Assembly: GCA_028023455.1 (NCBI GenBank)
Contig: JAQFVV010000158.1
Coordinates: 744,001 to 808,000, forward strand
Direction of reading: 5' to 3'
From: Epiperipatus broadwayi
Taxonomy: Eukaryota > Onychophora > Udeonychophora > Euonychophora > Peripatidae
DNA length: 64,000 bases
Shown here: positions 63,527 through 64,000 of the stretch, piece by piece
Numbering within the stretch: position 1 is the stretch's first letter
How the letters are laid out: every line of letters starts with the position of its first letter
Notes under the pieces: model-generated
What the model was told of the DNA's origin: nothing
Seen by the model: the letters and a program-made list of their open reading frames with translations, nothing else
The model's database searches: none
Translations under genes and position numbers: made by a program

Positions 63527-64000
63527 ATGAATACCAGATCAAAAGCAAAAATGCAGGTTCCAGAAAAAAAATTAAAAAGTGTTTCTAGTGAGGAACAAAG
63601 TAAAGATCAAGTACAAGTCTCAAAGATGAGCTTATGGCAATGATGTATAAAATATTAGAAAAGATGGATACAATGTTTGAAAATAAAATAAAAAAGAAAT
63701 TTTTGAAAAATTAGAATAAAATAAAATGTTTGATAGAATGTTTGAAGATCAAAATAAAGGAATAGACAGAATGCTTGATAATCATAAAAAAGAATAGTAG
63801 AACTAGAAAATCAAAATAAAATTGAACAGGAAAGTAAAATAGAGTTGTTGCATGACGTAATAACAGAAGCAAAACAAATCATAGAGTATTAGAACAATTT
63901 CCTTTAGAAATAACAACTGTTGGTGAAAAGAATGAAATAGAATGATTTGGTGATGTAGTAGAAACAAAGTATATAAAAGAGCAACAAATCTTAAATATGA
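63527..64000 (+). pseudogene. LTR retrotransposon gag N-terminus, frameshifted, runs off the window
   Basis: ATG at 63527 opens MNTRSKAKMQVPEKKLKSVS, then a Gln/Ser/Lys-rich stretch. After a frameshift near 63625 the frame continues with a heptad-like segment (KILEKMDTMFENKI, DRMFEDQNKGIDRMLDN). An N-terminal MxTRSKAK followed by a coiled coil is common in gag proteins of Gypsy-type elements. Stops and shifts show it is not functional as read here. Confidence 0.5.

Noticed and set aside
1-64000. CRISPR arrays, bacterial operons, ribosome binding sites
   Set aside because: Spliced animal genes and eukaryotic transposons throughout; the tandem repeats have no spacer-repeat structure.

Overview
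The window is a piece of an invertebrate animal genome. It is very AT-rich by eye, has GT-AG introns of up to about 16 kb, and is packed with transposable elements. It contains no bacterial-style genes and no CRISPR array. I cannot name the species. The conserved proteins are typically metazoan, and the mobile element set (Penelope-like, RTE/CR1/Jockey-like LINEs, hAT, an LTR element, a tRNA-derived SINE, hammerhead-bearing repeats) is seen in molluscs, arthropods, cnidarians and others.

Two host genes can be read, both partial. On the minus strand, the 5' half of MCCC1 (alpha subunit of mitochondrial 3-methylcrotonyl-CoA carboxylase) runs leftward. Five coding exons are at 24680-24649, 20905-20856, 6989-6850, 6756-6661 and 1850-1729. 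They join in frame to 146 codons, giving a transit-peptide-like N-terminus followed by the start of the biotin carboxylase domain. The rest of the gene lies left of the window. On the plus strand, TAF9 (a histone-fold subunit of TFIID and SAGA) runs rightward, with coding exons at 39557-39680, 44325-44461, 44535-44666 and 61090-61189. Its C-terminus lies right of the window. The genes are divergent (head to head), with about 15 kb between the MCCC1 start and the first TAF9 coding exon. Almost everything else is intron or the stretch between the genes.

Region by region: 1-24.6 kb holds MCCC1 introns with inverted-repeat elements, a TIR element (3.85-4.79 kb), family A foldbacks, a hAT copy with a perfect 8-bp target duplication (15.75-16.93 kb) and a satellite array (18.56-19.63 kb). 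24.7-39.5 kb holds family A copies, a Penelope-like palindrome (27.45-29.05 kb), LINE remnants, a tandem hammerhead repeat pair (30.9-31.56 kb), a SINE and a long palindrome (37.45-38.05 kb). 39.7-64 kb is TAF9, with further LINE remnants, a 4.1-kb hAT element carrying a five-stop transposase pseudogene, a 3-kb Penelope-like palindrome (52.84-55.86 kb), a hammerhead-bearing foldback (58.8-59.9 kb) and the start of an LTR retrotransposon at the right edge.

The most interesting signal is a set of self-cleaving ribozyme motifs. Two near-identical units in direct tandem have type I hammerhead motifs whose predicted cleavage sites are exactly 358 nt apart, the layout of animal retrozymes. A third, core-intact hammerhead lies in a foldback element 28 kb away, and a commoner repeat family folds into a hammerhead-like three-way junction that is one nucleotide short. 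More generally, at least 13 inverted-repeat elements make these introns very rich in potential long RNA hairpins.
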